This document shows, piece after piece, positions 8,669-17,499 of a DNA stretch of 64,000 bases; position 1 is the stretch's first letter; every line of letters starts with the position of its first letter. The stretch is from Paenibacillus algicola. Its GTDB lineage: Bacteria; Bacillota; Bacilli; Paenibacillales; Paenibacillaceae. The notes below the pieces were generated by a model that was not told the origin of the DNA, made no database searches, and was given only the letters and a program-made list of their open reading frames with translations. Made by a program: the position numbers and the translations under genes. The stretch is taken from the NCBI RefSeq assembly GCF_005577435.1, contig NZ_CP040396.1:3290501-3354500 (forward strand), read 5' to 3'.

Positions 8669-10236
8669 GAATGCTGTCTCCGGTAGTCCAGCGGCGTCAT
8701 CCCGAAGGTCTCCTTAAACTGCCGGCTGAAGTATGGCAAATATTGATACCCGCATTGGGCCGCGACCTCATAAATTTTCAGCTTCGTCCCAGTAAGCAGA
8801 CTCTTCGCGTGATCCATACGCAGTCCGATGACATAGTCACTGAAGTTGTGCCCGGTCTCCTCTTTAAACAATACGCCCAGGTAATTCGGGGAGAAGGAGA
8901 AGCGGTTCGCCACATCCCGCAGAGTAATGCTCTCATGCAGCCGTTGCCGGACGTCGTCAACCATTTCCTGCACGAGCCGGCCGTTCTTGGAGCTTTTGCG
9001 GTTATGCAGCTGCTCTGAGATTTCAAACACCTTTCGGCGCAGCCAGCTGAAAATATCGTCAATGGTTTCAAATTGCAGCAGCACGTCCAGCTTGGCAAGC
9101 TCTAGCCCCAGCATCTGAAACAGATCTTCCTGCATCGTATGCAAATGATCATTAAGCTTCATGAGGATATACAGCGATAAGTTACGAACCGTAAACCGTG
9201 AGCGAATGCCGGATACGAGCACAGCCATCTGCTCCAGCTCATCATGAATAGACACCAGGTTATAGCTCGTCATAGCCTGCATCAGCGCGTCCAAACGAAG
9301 ATCCAGCGTTGCTGCATGCTGCATTTCTTCTCGCGGGATATCGGTGAAATTAATCCACTGTCCCTTCCCCCGGAACATCTTGTATTCCAGAGCGGTCACC
9401 GCCTGCTCATAGGAGGCATGAAGCTCCTGCAGATGATGGGCAGGCTCTCCCGTTCCGATAGTTAGAGTAAAGGGGAACTCCTCTGCCAACTGCTCTCTGA
9501 TGAAATCAAAATCCTCTGCAGAAGCTTCTGCCGGCAAGAGCACGGCCGTTCGGTGAGGCTGCATGGTGCAAATATACTCCAGGCCTTTTCGCAGGAGAAG
9601 CTGCTGCAAGCGCAGATGCACATCCTCAATCAGCCGCAGCCGCTCCTCCTTCTCTATGTGATTCAGCAGCAGTGCAGCATCGTCGAGTTCAAACAGGCCC
9701 GCACGCACCGGCCAGGCAATACGCTGAAATCGATACTGCGGATTCATAGCTTCCCGCGGAACCCGGTGTAGAGGCTGCTGCAGCAGCTGAAGCAAGTACT
9801 GGTGCTTGACCACAGGAATCGCTTTCTGATAAGCCGTCTCGGTCTCCTGTCGTCTGCGCAGATGATCCAGCTTCAAGCGAACCTTGCCCAGCGCCTCTAT
9901 CAACTCACTGTCGTCCATCGGCTTCAGCACGTAGCTGCAGGCCTGTAGTGCCATGGCCTGCTTCACATAGCTGAAATCCTGGTAACCACTTACAAATATG
10001 ATTTGCAGCTGCTCCTGCAGCTCCAGAGCCTTCTGAGCCAGCTCCAGGCCGGACATATTCGGCATCCGGATATCGGATACGAGCACATCAATCTTCTCGC
10101 GCTCCAGCACCTCGCAGGCTGCAAAGCCATTATTGACACCCGCTACCACAGTCATACCGAGGCTTTCCCACGGGATAAACTGCTTCATGCCCTCCAAATC
10201 CAGAATTTCATCATCGGCCAGCAACACTTTATACAT
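8665..10236 (-). CDS. Response regulator, YesN type with AraC-family DNA-binding domain
   Basis: The receiver domain fills residues 1-120 with the phosphorylated Asp55 in VLVSDIRMPN and the acidic pair near the N-terminus (LLADDE). A long linker of about 300 residues, usual in this class, leads to a C-terminal AraC-type helix-turn-helix domain (SITLRDVANRFSFSPNYLGV and the final YLPYFSRQFKETFGMTP). It should activate the sugar transport genes when phosphorylated by the overlapping YesM-type kinase. ATG 10236 is chosen over a TTG nine bases earlier because the AGGGAGG site is ten bases before the ATG but only two before the TTG. Confidence 0.92.
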   Translation of the reverse strand: MYKVLLADDEILDLEGMKQFIPWESLGMTVVAGVNNGFAACEVLEREKIDVLVSDIRMPNMSGLELAQKALELQEQLQIIFVSGYQDFSYVKQAMALQACSYVLKPMDDSELIEALGKVRLKLDHLRRRQETETAYQKAIPVVKHQYLLQLLQQPLHRVPREAMNPQYRFQRIAWPVRAGLFELDDAALLLNHIEKEERLRLIEDVHLRLQQLLLRKGLEYICTMQPHRTAVLLPAEASAEDFDFIREQLAEEFPFTLTIGTGEPAHHLQELHASYEQAVTALEYKMFRGKGQWINFTDIPREEMQHAATLDLRLDALMQAMTSYNLVSIHDELEQMAVLVSGIRSRFTVRNLSLYILMKLNDHLHTMQEDLFQMLGLELAKLDVLLQFETIDDIFSWLRRKVFEISEQLHNRKSSKNGRLVQEMVDDVRQRLHESITLRDVANRFSFSPNYLGVLFKEETGHNFSDYVIGLRMDHAKSLLTGTKLKIYEVAAQCGYQYLPYFSRQFKETFGMTPLDYRRQHS

Positions 10237-10257
10237 GAAATGCAATGCCTCCCTATG

Positions 10258-10307
10258 AAAAAACCCAAAGGTATACTGCGCAGCGCAGTATACCTGTCCA
10301 TGGGTTT
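10258..10307 (-). terminator. Long intrinsic terminator between binding-protein and two-component genes
   Basis: On the minus strand AGGTATACTGCG pairs perfectly with CGCAGTATACCT around CTG. An outer stem pairs AAACCC with GGGTTT and runs into a T tract. It should limit read-through from the transporter genes into the regulator and kinase genes. Confidence 0.8.
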
Positions 10308-10351
10308 ACGTGTATATCCAGGGCACTTTGTGTTTCCAAGTGTACCTGTAT

Positions 10352-12016
10352 CTATTTGCCCTGCATTTTTTGAATATTTTCCTGCCACTTCTTGGTCTTG
10401 TATTCCAGCAGCTTGTTGTAGCCCGCGGACTGTGCATCGGCCTCGGCCTTATCCAGCACCGCATTGACTTCCGCATCATCTTTAGCATACAACGCTTTCG
10501 CTCTTGACTCCAGGAAAATGTCCTCTACGCGCTGACGGATAATGCCTTCCTCGCTGTCTGGCATCGGATCGAGGTTTATGAACGGTGTGCCGTCTCCTTG
10601 CGTTTTCCAAGTAATCTCATACTGCCAGTGAGTCGCCCAGTTGCGCTGCTCGATTGGCAGGGTGCTTTCATATTTCGCTTTAGCCTGGTCCACATATACC
10701 GTATTACCGTTCCAGATCAAGTTGATGGTCGCATTCTGCAGCTTGACGAGCCCTTCAGCGTCCGTCACGTACTTGTCAGTAAATTTCGGAGTCTGGTCTG
10801 CCTCTACACCATCCCAGTATCCTCCCTCGGGTCCCCACATCATGGTGCGCTGGCCCTCAGGTCCGGTATACCAGTCCAGGAAGGCAAAGATCGCTTCCGG
10901 GTCCTTCGCTGCTTTCGTGATGACACTGACATTCCAGCCCAGCTGAGTGTACGTACCTGCCAGTACCTTCTTCGGATCCAGCCCCGGCTTGTGAATCGGC
11001 CAGATCATGAAATAGCCTGCATCCGGGTCACTCTTCGTCAATTCAATATGTCCCAGCTGACCGAGCTCTGTCGGGCTTGCAGAGGCCAGGACGGCAACGC
11101 GTCCGGAAACGACCTTTTCCTTCACCTGGTCTGCAGTCTGAGTCATAGCGTCCTGAGACATCAGCTTCTCACGGAACAGCTTAGCCGAATACTGCATGGA
11201 CTCCCGGTAAATCGGATCCGTGAAGATGGAGGTCAGTTGATCGCCATTGGGTACACCGCGAATGCCAACCCAGGTATTCAGCACATTTTCGCCAAAAGCC
11301 GTGTACAGCACGTTCAAGCCCTGACCGTCCTTCGCCAAATGCGGCTCAAACGGCACGATATTCGGATAATTCTCTTTGACCTGTTTCAGATAATTGTACA
11401 GATCCTCCGTCGTTTCCAGCTTCGGAGAGCCGAGCTCTTCATAAATTTTCTTATTGACGACATAGCCGGCATTGCCGTTTGGCTGGCTTGTGTACCAGTT
11501 CGGGAACTGATACAGCTTGCCGTCTTCGGAACGAAGCAGATTCAGCCCGGATTCTCCCAGCCATTCCTTCAGATTCGGATATTTATCCAAATAATCATCG
11601 AACGGGACGAGCATGCCTGCCTGGCGAAGCTTCTCGACATCCGGTCCCCGCTCCATCCACATCACATCCGGCAAGGATGCGGAAGCAATCATCGTATTCA
11701 GCTTCTGGGATGCGTTGCCTCCGCTATGAATGGGAGTTATGTTTACCTTCATGTTTTCCTTGACCCACTTGCTGGAATCATCGGCTCCCCATGTAGGCAT
11801 TGTGTACCAGTCATAGTTGCCGTAGAAGGAAAATTCCAACGGATTTTGACCAAGCACATGAGCACTGGAGGAGCTGCCTTCACTCGGTTTGTTGTTTCCG
11901 GAATCTGCCGGGGGATCCGAGGCTGTCGTGCCTGAGCCTCCGGTACAGCCTGTCAGCAGCACGGCTCCAGTCAGCAGCAGCGTCATCGAGGATTTCCAAG
12001 CCTTTTTCATAAACAT
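10352..12016 (-). CDS. Extracellular sugar-binding lipoprotein of a CUT1 ABC transporter
   Basis: A family 1 solute-binding protein of the large LipO type (554 residues). The N-terminus has a lipoprotein signal, MTLLLTGAVLLTGC, whose cysteine is the lipid anchor, followed by a Ser/Gly-rich linker, so it sits on the outer face of the membrane. It delivers oligosaccharides to the two permeases encoded just upstream. No ATPase gene is present; such Paenibacillus systems usually share an MsmX-type ATPase encoded elsewhere. ATG 12016 is chosen because GGGGA precedes it by seven bases and the signal peptide starts there. The substrate is unknown. Confidence 0.9.
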   Translation of the reverse strand: MFMKKAWKSSMTLLLTGAVLLTGCTGGSGTTASDPPADSGNNKPSEGSSSSAHVLGQNPLEFSFYGNYDWYTMPTWGADDSSKWVKENMKVNITPIHSGGNASQKLNTMIASASLPDVMWMERGPDVEKLRQAGMLVPFDDYLDKYPNLKEWLGESGLNLLRSEDGKLYQFPNWYTSQPNGNAGYVVNKKIYEELGSPKLETTEDLYNYLKQVKENYPNIVPFEPHLAKDGQGLNVLYTAFGENVLNTWVGIRGVPNGDQLTSIFTDPIYRESMQYSAKLFREKLMSQDAMTQTADQVKEKVVSGRVAVLASASPTELGQLGHIELTKSDPDAGYFMIWPIHKPGLDPKKVLAGTYTQLGWNVSVITKAAKDPEAIFAFLDWYTGPEGQRTMMWGPEGGYWDGVEADQTPKFTDKYVTDAEGLVKLQNATINLIWNGNTVYVDQAKAKYESTLPIEQRNWATHWQYEITWKTQGDGTPFINLDPMPDSEEGIIRQRVEDIFLESRAKALYAKDDAEVNAVLDKAEADAQSAGYNKLLEYKTKKWQENIQKMQGK

Positions 12017-12101
12017 GTTATATTCCCCTTTCGTTGTATCTGTGTGACGATATGTGCAGGCTGTTTCCAGCCCTTGACACTGTTCCAATAGACGGCAGGT
12101 G

Positions 12102-13004
12102 CTACTCCTTCAAGGAGCCCACCAGCACGCCTTTGACAAAATATTTTTGCACAAACGGATAGACCATAATAATCGGCAGCGTAGCAATCATCATCGTAGC
12201 CATGGAAAGCGACTTGGAGGAGACCGTCTGCATCCTGGCCATCTGGCCCTGAGCAGCCGAATCCATATTCGCCATCTGATCCGAGACGATATTGGTGTTC
12301 AGAATTTGCTTCAGCATCGTTTGAATCGGGAGCAGGTTTTCATTATTGATATAAATACTCGGCAGAAACCAGTCATTCCAGTGTCCTACCGCCGTAAACA
12401 GAGACAGAGTTGCGATGACGGGACCAGATAATGGGAGAATAATTCGAAAAAAAGTGCCCCAGTTACCGCAGCCGTCAATTTTTGCCGATTCCTCCAGCCC
12501 TCCCGGTAAACCTTGAAAAAAAGTACGGAAGATAATCATATTCCACACGCTGATCAGACCTGGAATAATAAACACCCAGAAGGAATCCATCAGCCCCACT
12601 CCCCGGACTAGCAGGAAGCTTGGAATAAGGCCGCCGCTGAAATACATGGTGATGATACACATAATCATGTAGAACTTGCGGCCGATCAGCTCGCGCTTGG
12701 TCATTCCATAGGCGAACAAAGCGGTGGCGATAATCGAGAGAACGGTTCCGATCACCGTGCGCAGCACAGAAATCATAAAGCCGTTCAGCAGGCGGTCGTC
12801 ATTGAGGACGACATGATAGTTCTCCAGCGTGAATTCCCGGGGCCAGAAGGTGACCCCGCCCAGTGCTGTGTTGGAGCCCGTATTGAATGAAATCACTGCC
12901 GAGTTCCAGAATGGATAAAAAGTGGTAAACGCCAGCAGGGCCAGAAAAATATAGATGAAGATGACCATCAGCCGGTCGCCATAGCTCAGCCGAACCAAAT
13001 GCAT
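12102..13004 (-). CDS. CUT1 sugar ABC transporter permease, YtcP/MalG type
   Basis: A 300-residue inner-membrane permease with six predicted membrane segments and the cytoplasmic EAA loop (EESAKIDGCGNWGTFFRIILP) that contacts the ATPase. The C-terminus KYFVKGVLVGSLKE is typical of YtcP-like permeases. It pairs with the LplB-type permease 31 bases upstream and with the binding lipoprotein downstream. The ATG at 13004 follows an AAAGGAGTGG site. Substrate cannot be assigned beyond carbohydrate. Confidence 0.92.
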   Translation of the reverse strand: MHLVRLSYGDRLMVIFIYIFLALLAFTTFYPFWNSAVISFNTGSNTALGGVTFWPREFTLENYHVVLNDDRLLNGFMISVLRTVIGTVLSIIATALFAYGMTKRELIGRKFYMIMCIITMYFSGGLIPSFLLVRGVGLMDSFWVFIIPGLISVWNMIIFRTFFQGLPGGLEESAKIDGCGNWGTFFRIILPLSGPVIATLSLFTAVGHWNDWFLPSIYINNENLLPIQTMLKQILNTNIVSDQMANMDSAAQGQMARMQTVSSKSLSMATMMIATLPIIMVYPFVQKYFVKGVLVGSLKE

Positions 13005-13035
13005 CCACTCCTTTCAGGTTCAAGGTGTTTGAGTC

Positions 13036-13995
13036 CTACCATAAGCTGTTACCGGATCGGCGGGCGATATAGTTCGCGATGGTAAGCAAGCCGACACTGA
13101 TCACAGCCTTGAACAATCCTACAGCCGTAGCATAGGAGAAGCGCGTGTTCTGAATGCCGATTCGATACACGTAAGTGTCAATCACATCCGATACCTCTCT
13201 CAGCACCGGATTGACACCCAGCAGGAGGATATCCTCAAAGCCTGCCGTCAGCAGATTCCCAATGGACAAAATTATAAAGATGATGACCACCGGCATAATA
13301 TACGGCAGCGTAATCGTAAAGATTTGGCGGAACTTGCTGGCTCCGTCCATGTCGGCCGCTTCATACATATGCGGATCAACTCCAGCGATCGCTGCAAGAT
13401 ATACGATCGAGCCAAAGCCAATTTCCTTCCATATTCCAGTCGTTACCAGAATAGTCCAGAAGTACTCGGGAACAGACAGAAAGCTGATCGGCTCTTCAAT
13501 AAATGACAGCTTCTGCAGGAAAATGTTAACGCTCCCATTATCGGTGGAAAGCATCGACATCACAAAGCCTGCTACAATGACCCAGGATAAAAAGTGAGGC
13601 AGGTAGCTCACCGTCTGTACAACCCGCTTAAATGCCATACTCCGAATCTCATTCAGCATCAAGGCGAGTATAATAGGAGCCGGAAAGCCAATGAGAAATT
13701 TCAGCAGGCTGATAACGATCGTGTTTCTCATCACGGTATAAAATTCCGGAGATTCAAAAAACATCTCGAAATGCTTCAGCCCTACCCAGGGACTCTCGCT
13801 CATTCCTCCGAAAATATTATAGTCTTGAAACGCCATCAGCACCCCGTACATCGGAATATAGCTGAAAATAAAGACCAGAATCAGAGCAGGCAATACCATG
13901 AGCTGGATATCCCACTGCCTCGCAAACCTAGTAATCAGGCTGCTCTTCTTCGGCTTGGCGGCGGCAGGCTTGGATTCAACAGATATTTGTGACAT
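13036..13995 (-). CDS. CUT1 sugar ABC transporter permease, LplB/MalF type
   Basis: The first gene of the transporter operon, 319 residues with six membrane segments. It has the EAA loop (YEAADMDGASKFRQIFTITLP) and the LplB-type opening (QLMVLPALILVFIFSYIPMYG, then a short QDYNIFGG segment). Its partner permease follows directly. ATG 13995 is preferred over an upstream codon at 14034 because GGGAGGG lies just before it and the upstream residues are basic and poorly conserved-looking. A cre-like sequence lies about 120 bases upstream. Confidence 0.92.
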   Translation of the reverse strand: MSQISVESKPAAAKPKKSSLITRFARQWDIQLMVLPALILVFIFSYIPMYGVLMAFQDYNIFGGMSESPWVGLKHFEMFFESPEFYTVMRNTIVISLLKFLIGFPAPIILALMLNEIRSMAFKRVVQTVSYLPHFLSWVIVAGFVMSMLSTDNGSVNIFLQKLSFIEEPISFLSVPEYFWTILVTTGIWKEIGFGSIVYLAAIAGVDPHMYEAADMDGASKFRQIFTITLPYIMPVVIIFIILSIGNLLTAGFEDILLLGVNPVLREVSDVIDTYVYRIGIQNTRFSYATAVGLFKAVISVGLLTIANYIARRSGNSLW

Positions 13996-14114
13996 AACCA
14001 CCCTCCCATGACATCTTCGTACGTTGTTTGTCATCTGATAGCTTTATTGTAGCGGAAGGGGGACATTCAAACTATTTGCCTGAGCAACGAAAAATGATAC
14101 TATTCAATTCATTT

Positions 14115-14128
14115 TTGAAACGCTTACA
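14115..14128. promoter_or_regulatory. Candidate CcpA (cre) site before the sugar transporter operon
   Basis: TTGAAACGCTTACA agrees with the cre consensus at 12 of 14 positions, including the central CG. Placement in the promoter region of a carbohydrate transporter fits catabolite repression, but the two mismatches leave this tentative. Confidence 0.4.
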
Positions 14129-14172
14129 TTAATAAGAAAGGAGAATGAAAGCCATATTTCCTTTTTTACGCA

Positions 14173-14216
14173 CAAAAAAGCTACCCCTGCTGCGTACCTC
14201 TGTGCAGGGATAGCTC
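14173..14216 (-). terminator. Intrinsic terminator after ispH
   Basis: AGCTATCCCTGC pairs with GCAGGGGTAGCT on the minus strand, followed by six T residues, right after the ispH stop. Confidence 0.75.
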
Positions 14217-14231
14217 ATCCTCAAACTGTAA

Positions 14232-15182
14232 TCAGCTCTTCGTCGCTGCCTTGACAGGCGGCAGCAGCTTGTTCATCTTCACTGTCCGCTTGATTTCCCA
14301 AGTCTCCGGCCGGTCATGCTCATACTGCTCCAAATAAGCAATGACCTCCTTCGTAATCGGCGTCGGCGTGGAGGCGCCCGAGGTCACGGCCACCTTCTCG
14401 ACCCCGCTCAGCCATTCCCGCTGCAGCTCGGTAACATCGCTGATCCGGTGAGCAGGCACCCCAGCAATATCCAAAGACACCTGGGCCAGCCGATTAGAGT
14501 TGTTACTGCGCGGATCTCCGACGACGATGACGAGGTCGGCCTGACCGGCCTGCTCCGCCACCGCTTCCTGACGAACCTGGGTCGCCAGACAAATCTCATT
14601 ATGAATCTCGGCACCCGGAAATCTCTCCAGCAGCCGGCTCATAATATGCTTGATGTCCCACTGACTCATCGTCGTCTGATTTGTAATGATGATCCGGTCG
14701 GCGGGAATGTGCAGGCTTTCGATTTCCTCCAGCTTCTCAATCAGGTGCACGTGCTCCGGCGCAACTCCAATCGCGCCCTCCGGCTCCGGATGGCCCTTCT
14801 TGCCGATGTAAATGACCTCATAGCCATCAGCGGTCTTCTCCCGAATCAGATCATGCGTCCTGGTCACATCGGGACAGGTAGCATCGAGCGTTGTCAGCCC
14901 TTTCTCCCGCGCCAGCTGTCTGACTTCCGGAGACACGCCGTGAGCGGTGAAAATCACTGTGCCGTGCTCCACCTGCTTCAGAATGTCCATCCGGTTCGGC
15001 CCATCCAGAGTAATGATGCCTTCATCCTCAAACGATTGGGTCACATGGCTGTTATGCACAATCATGCCAAGTATATATATAGGCCGGGGAAGATCCAGAT
15101 TCTGTGCCGCCTGGCGAGCCAGCACCATCGCGTCAACGACGCCGTAGCAATATCCCCGGGGCGATATTTTGATCACTTCCAT
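14232..15182 (-). CDS. ispH: 4-hydroxy-3-methylbut-2-enyl diphosphate reductase IspH
   Basis: The last enzyme of the methylerythritol phosphate pathway, making isopentenyl and dimethylallyl diphosphate with a 4Fe-4S cluster. The cluster cysteines lie in PRGYCYGV (N-terminus), LDATCPDVT (middle) and [12 protein letters not shown] (C-terminal third). Motifs IVHNSHV and FTAHGVSP are also as expected. The 316-residue length is normal. ATG 15182 is favoured over a GTG nine bases upstream because AGGTG lies six bases before the ATG. It is a single gene with its own terminator. Confidence 0.95.
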   Translation of the reverse strand: MEVIKISPRGYCYGVVDAMVLARQAAQNLDLPRPIYILGMIVHNSHVTQSFEDEGIITLDGPNRMDILKQVEHGTVIFTAHGVSPEVRQLAREKGLTTLDATCPDVTRTHDLIREKTADGYEVIYIGKKGHPEPEGAIGVAPEHVHLIEKLEEIESLHIPADRIIITNQTTMSQWDIKHIMSRLLERFPGAEIHNEICLATQVRQEAVAEQAGQADLVIVVGDPRSNNSNRLAQVSLDIAGVPAHRISDVTELQREWLSGVEKVAVTSGASTPTPITKEVIAYLEQYEHDRPETWEIKRTVKMNKLLPPVKAATKS

Positions 15183-15232
15183 GGTCCTCACCTGCTTTCT
15201 GTCTGCTAAATTACACTCCCTGTATTATAACG

Positions 15233-16699
15233 CTATTCCAGCGGCGGGGCAAAGATTGCCGGCAGCCAGACTATAAACGTGCTTCCCTCTCCCAGCTTGG
15301 TTACGACCTCTACCGAGCCGCCGTGCACGTCGATAATCCATTTTGCAATAGAAAGTCCGAGTCCTGTACCTTCCGTGGCGCCGCGAGACTGATCTGCGCG
15401 GTAGAAGCGCTCGAAAATATGCGGAACCTCATCCTTCGCCATCCCGATTCCCGTATCCGCCACGCGGATGCCAACCTGACCTCGGTACAGGACAACATCC
15501 AGAGACACTTCTCCTTCCGGCGTATACTTGAAGCCGTTCTCTATGAAGATAAACAGCATCTGCTGCAGGTAGTCCCGATTCCCTTCTACATAAACGCCAT
15601 TCAGGGAGGAGAGGTCACCGGCGCTCCAGGCAGCCGTCTTCGGAAGAAACTGGGCGCGGCGGATCACCTCGATCAGTAGCGGCTGCAGGGCGATCGGTAC
15701 CTTCTCAAAGGTTTGGCCTGTATCCGCACGGGCAAGAGAGAGCATATCCGTAACCAGCCGTGTCATGCGTTTCGCTTCATCCGAAATATCGCCGATGGCT
15801 TCAGCTGATATTTGACGGAGCGTCTCCTCATCCAGATCGGGACGATCGCCCTGCGGCCCGGTCCAGATCTTGTGGAGCAGATCCACATTTCCGCGGATGG
15901 TCGTCAGCGGAGTCCGGAGCTCGTGCGAGGCATCCGAGACAAATCTCCGCTGAGCCGCGTAAGCATCATCCAGCTCTTTGTAAAAGCTCTCCGTCCTCGA
16001 CAGCATGTCATTGAAGGTGCCGATCAGGCTGCCAATCTCATCCTGCGGACCGTCATATTCAATCCGCACACTGAGATCGGTCCCCTTCTGAATCTGATTG
16101 GCCGCATCTGCGACCTTCTGAATGGGCTTCATGGACTTGCGGGCCAGAAACAAGCCGAGCGTCGAGGCGGTAATAAGCGTAGCGAGTGTTCCCATAATCA
16201 GAATGGACTGCAGACGGTCCAGTGTATTCTCCGAGGTGCCTGTGTAGGCTCCAACCTGAAGCCAGCCGTACACCTGCCCCGTATTGGGCAGAACAACATA
16301 ATCCTGATAGATCAGAAAAGGGTTGCCGGATACATGGATTGACTTGAAGCCGCGCTGCTTCTGGCCATCCTCCATGGACGGCACTTCATATTCCAAGCCG
16401 CGAAGCCTCATATTGTCAGACTGCCATGCTTTTTGATTATGATAGGTATACGTCTGGACATAGAAATCCGCTTCCTCCATCCGCAGGACTGAAGATCGGT
16501 CAGGAATGAAGACCAGACCGCCATCGTCAGCGTTGATGGAGACCACAGGGCGGATTTTGTTATACTGCTGCTGAATGCGTGATTTCAGCTCATCGTACGT
16601 ATACAAATGTACGAATCCGTAGACGGCCAAGCTGAACAGAAGCAGCGTGACGAATAAAATGCCGGAGTACCATGCTGTAAGCCGCCAACGGATCGACAT
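15233..16699 (-). CDS. Sensor histidine kinase of an OmpR-type two-component system
   Basis: A 488-residue membrane kinase with membrane segments near residues 9-30 and 163-187, an extracellular domain between them, a HAMP domain (ARKSMKPIQKVADAANQI), and a HisKA domain with His259 in VSDASHELRTPLT. The ATP-binding region shows IENGFKYTPEG, DTGIGM and GTGLGLSIAKWI. It begins one base after the regulator's stop codon. The pair lies downstream of the HtrA-type protease gene, which suggests a role in sensing envelope or secretion stress, as CssRS does for Bacillus HtrA; the link is by position only. Confidence 0.9.
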   Translation of the reverse strand: MSIRWRLTAWYSGILFVTLLLFSLAVYGFVHLYTYDELKSRIQQQYNKIRPVVSINADDGGLVFIPDRSSVLRMEEADFYVQTYTYHNQKAWQSDNMRLRGLEYEVPSMEDGQKQRGFKSIHVSGNPFLIYQDYVVLPNTGQVYGWLQVGAYTGTSENTLDRLQSILIMGTLATLITASTLGLFLARKSMKPIQKVADAANQIQKGTDLSVRIEYDGPQDEIGSLIGTFNDMLSRTESFYKELDDAYAAQRRFVSDASHELRTPLTTIRGNVDLLHKIWTGPQGDRPDLDEETLRQISAEAIGDISDEAKRMTRLVTDMLSLARADTGQTFEKVPIALQPLLIEVIRRAQFLPKTAAWSAGDLSSLNGVYVEGNRDYLQQMLFIFIENGFKYTPEGEVSLDVVLYRGQVGIRVADTGIGMAKDEVPHIFERFYRADQSRGATEGTGLGLSIAKWIIDVHGGSVEVVTKLGEGSTFIVWLPAIFAPPLE

Positions 16700-16700
16700 G

Positions 16701-17387
16701 CTAGCGCTCCCCTCTGAGTATGTAGCCTGCCCCGCGGATCGTCTGGATTACACGCTTGCCTCCATGCTCCTCTGTCTTCTGGCGCAGCATGGCAATATAT
16801 ACTTCCAGGACATTGGACTCGCCGCTGTAATCATATCCCCAAATCTTATCCATGATCAGATCTCGCGATAGCACTCGCTTCGGGTTCAGCAGGAACAGAT
16901 GAAGCAGCTCGAACTCCTTCGCGGTAAGCTCCAGCCGCTGTCCGCCGCGAAGCACCTCTCTGGCGCTCACATCCATACTGATATCTTCGAACGTCAGCTT
17001 GCTGGTGCTCTGCTCGTCGCTGCTGTTTCTGCGAAGCAATGCCCGGATCCGCGCCAGCAGCTCCTCCAATGCAAAGGGCTTGACCAGATAATCATCCGCT
17101 CCAGTATCCAGGCCCTTTACCCGGTTCTCCAGCTCATCCTTAGCGGTCAGCATAAGAACGGGAATACGGCTTCCCCCCTCACGCAATCGACGCAGCGCCT
17201 CAAAACCATCCACCTGCGGCATCATGACATCCAGTATGACGGCATCCGGCTCCTCATTGAGCACCATCTTGAGGCCCTCTGCACCATTGGCTGCAGTATG
17301 CACCTCATAGCCCTCAAAGGCTAGTCCTCTACGGAGCATTGAAATAATCTTCTCATCATCATCCACAATCAAAATACGCGGTCTCAT
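16701..17387 (-). CDS. OmpR/PhoB-family response regulator
   Basis: A 228-residue regulator. The receiver domain has ILIVDDDEK and Asp53 in VILDVMMPQVDG. The C-terminal winged helix has LTAKEFELLHLFLLNPKRVL and VIQTIRGAGYIL, both typical of OmpR proteins. It is co-transcribed with the kinase immediately downstream and has its own promoter after the htrA terminator. The target genes are not evident; the adjacent htrA-type gene is a reasonable guess. Confidence 0.92.
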   Translation of the reverse strand: MRPRILIVDDDEKIISMLRRGLAFEGYEVHTAANGAEGLKMVLNEEPDAVILDVMMPQVDGFEALRRLREGGSRIPVLMLTAKDELENRVKGLDTGADDYLVKPFALEELLARIRALLRRNSSDEQSTSKLTFEDISMDVSAREVLRGGQRLELTAKEFELLHLFLLNPKRVLSRDLIMDKIWGYDYSGESNVLEVYIAMLRQKTEEHGGKRVIQTIRGAGYILRGER

Positions 17388-17426
17388 GAAATTCCGTCAC
17401 CTCTACCGTTCTGTCGTTGTATAGTT

Positions 17427-17456
17427 ATTATAACGATATGGCTGTAAACAGGACAA
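17427..17456 (-). promoter_or_regulatory. Predicted sigma-A promoter of the OmpR-type two-component operon
   Basis: TTGTCC (17451-17456) and TATAAT (17427-17432), spaced 18 bases on the minus strand. The -35 hexamer overlaps the foot of the htrA terminator. Confidence 0.55.
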
Positions 17457-17487
17457 GCGGAAGGGAGCGATCCCTTCCGCTTGTCTA
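17451..17487 (-). terminator. Hairpin after the HtrA-type gene
   Basis: A 14-bp stem, GACAAGCGGAAGGGA with its complement, around a short loop. The T tract is weak, so read-through into the two-component genes is possible. Confidence 0.6.
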
Positions 17488-17499
17488 TTGAAATACAGC

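Noticed and set aside
10598..11935. Open frame of 445 codons opposite the sugar-binding lipoprotein gene
   Set aside because: Antisense to a clear gene with signal peptide; the translated product has no motif or plausible start.
14144..14212. Plus-strand 22-codon frame after AAGGAGAATG before ispH
   Set aside because: It reads through the ispH terminator hairpin and has no homologue or downstream gene on that strand.
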